Assembly: GCA_964036045.1 (NCBI GenBank)
Contig: OZ038381.1
Coordinates: 104,661,367-104,725,366, forward strand
Direction: 5' to 3'
DNA: 64,000 nucleotides
From: Eutreptiella sp. 'Long Island Sound 2002'
Taxonomy: Eukaryota; Euglenozoa; Euglenophyceae; Eutreptiales; Eutreptiaceae
Each line of letters begins with the position of its first letter. Position 1 is the first letter of the stretch. Positions 62,817-64,000 of this stretch are shown here, one piece after another. The translations under genes were made by a program, and so were the position numbers. The notes beneath the pieces were generated by a model. It was not told where the DNA came from. It saw only the letters and a list, made by a program, of their open reading frames with translations, and did no database searches.

Positions 62817-64000
62817 AGTCAAACAGCGAGGCGCACCACGACAGATCACAACATGTACAGAAACAGACCACCCCAGAACGGCAAGGCAGAGCACTGACAA
62901 GGGCAGCACAGCACAAAACGACGAAGGACAGCTTGAGACAACAAAAACAACACAACTGGAAGCAGCACAGCACCCCACCGGACGACACGACGCAAGAACA
63001 GCTGCCCAGCGCAGCACAGCACCACACACAACACAGAGCAATGAGGTGCACCACCGCACCAAACAGCATGGTACACAGTGCATTGCAGTGAAGCAAAAGA
63101 AACAAAGCTGCAAACAACAACACACAGCAGCAAGGATCAAAACAAGCAACACAACACACCACAGCACCAAAGGGCAAGGGACAAGCAGGCCAGCACAGCA
63201 CAGCACAGCACCACGCAAACCGCAGAATATACCACAACACAGACCACGGCACAACAGAAAACAAGATGCAGGACACCACACAACACCGGAATGAACCCGG
63301 CAGGGGGGGAGGGGGGCGTGTGCAGCACAACCATACAACGCAAACCTGAAAAGTCGGCATGGCACAGTCGCGTACAAAAAAATGCAGCGCACCGCGCCAC
63401 AGCAAAGGACGACGCCAAAATACATGCACAACATGTACCAAAATGCGACAGCAAGAAGGAACACCAACAGCACAACACAATGCGGCGTAGCACCAAAAAA
63501 CGCGACAGCACACACGTCAAACCGTCAGGCTGCAACACAACAAGACGAAAGACACAACACAATACCAGGAGCAACGGCCAGGGGTGGGGAGCACCGCGCA
63601 CCACCAACGCACAATGCAACACGGTGCATGACAACAGGACAGAGCACGGCACAACAGAAGACAGCATAGCACAGAGCATTGCAAGGCGAGACAACACAAC
63701 ACAAAGAAGGGGCAGCGACCCAGCACGGTACCAAGCAGGAAGCAAGCAAAGTACCCCGCCACAGCGCCGGAGCACACACACCGCAGAGCAACAAAAGAGG
63801 ACACAGGACACCATACAAAACCAAGAGCAACCGCGGGGGGGGAGGGAAGGGGGTACAACACACAACAGCTGCACAACCAAACAAAGCGCACCACACCAGG
63901 GGAAAGCACGACACGCAACAGAGCGGCAGAGCACACAGGAACCCAAGGCGAGATAACACAATACCAAAGACACGCGGCACTGTAGCACAGCACCTAGCAG
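62817..64000 (+). repeat. T-depleted CA/GCA-rich tract (right side of element 4)
   Basis: Low-complexity sequence of A, C and G with scarce T on the plus strand, made from degenerate ACAACA, GCACAGCAC and AACACAC words. Both strands have long open frames simply because stops are rare in such composition; none has a recognisable domain. It continues the tract seen at 32095-32290. Confidence 0.6.

Noticed and set aside
63137-63988. Cys/Leu/Val-rich minus-strand frames at the window end
   Set aside because: The T-depleted tract has few stop codons on either strand; the predicted proteins are low-complexity and lack any motif.
1-64000. Firm claim of a non-standard genetic code
   Set aside because: TGA, TAA and TAG all occur inside frames, but the elements are decaying copies, elements 2 and 4 have frameshifts, and several frames end at ordinary stops. 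Transition-driven decay is simpler.

Overview
This window is nuclear DNA from a eukaryote with a large, repeat-rich genome. No single-copy host gene could be recognised. Almost all of it is transposable elements, many inserted inside one another. The Ty3/gypsy retroelements carry C-terminal chromodomains, and three of their primer-binding sites resemble the initiator-tRNA-Met 3' end (TGGTAGCAGAG). Two spliceosomal-type GT-AG introns can be inferred. These traits fit a plant- or alga-like (or other protist) genome, but I cannot name the species.

Left part (1-30751). A GC-rich internal region with Pro/His-rich reading frames (619-4310) is followed by a 4.28-kb LTR-like repeat (4641-8917). Then come a tRNA-Lys-like primer site, a G-rich coding region (8946-10354, continuing at 25154-25781) and a second 4.24-kb copy of the repeat (26509-30751). 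No reverse transcriptase is visible, so this looks like a large non-autonomous retroelement family. Its second coding region is split by element 1 (10361-25153, minus strand), a young Ty3 element with 224-bp LTRs. The order in element 1 is gag, protease, dUTPase, RT/RNase H, integrase, chromodomain. Between RNase H and integrase, element 1 is itself interrupted by a 4.1-kb terminal-inverted-repeat element (12526-16625). That element carries a candidate DDE/RNase H-fold transposase gene, whose two best-supported introns are made of the same TTCGAA-rich hairpins found at the element's ends.

Middle (30752-32290). A five-unit satellite of about 186 bp is followed by a T-depleted, CA-rich simple tract.

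Right part (32291-62816). Three retroelements are nested. Element 4 (32295-62810, 265-bp LTRs, no RT seen) holds element 3 (36483-61920, 714-bp LTRs, plus strand), which holds element 2 (41335-54598, 2.43-kb LTRs, minus strand). Removing element 2 with one 6-bp target duplication rejoins the open frame of element 3. A 956-bp insert flanked by 62-bp duplications sits at the gag start of element 3. The T-depleted tract resumes after element 4 and runs to the window end.

Throughout, long element frames stay in phase over kilobases but contain stop codons. Every one is reachable by a single C-to-T or G-to-A change from a Gln, Trp or Arg codon. I read this mainly as transition-driven decay; stop-codon reassignment is the alternative to test.
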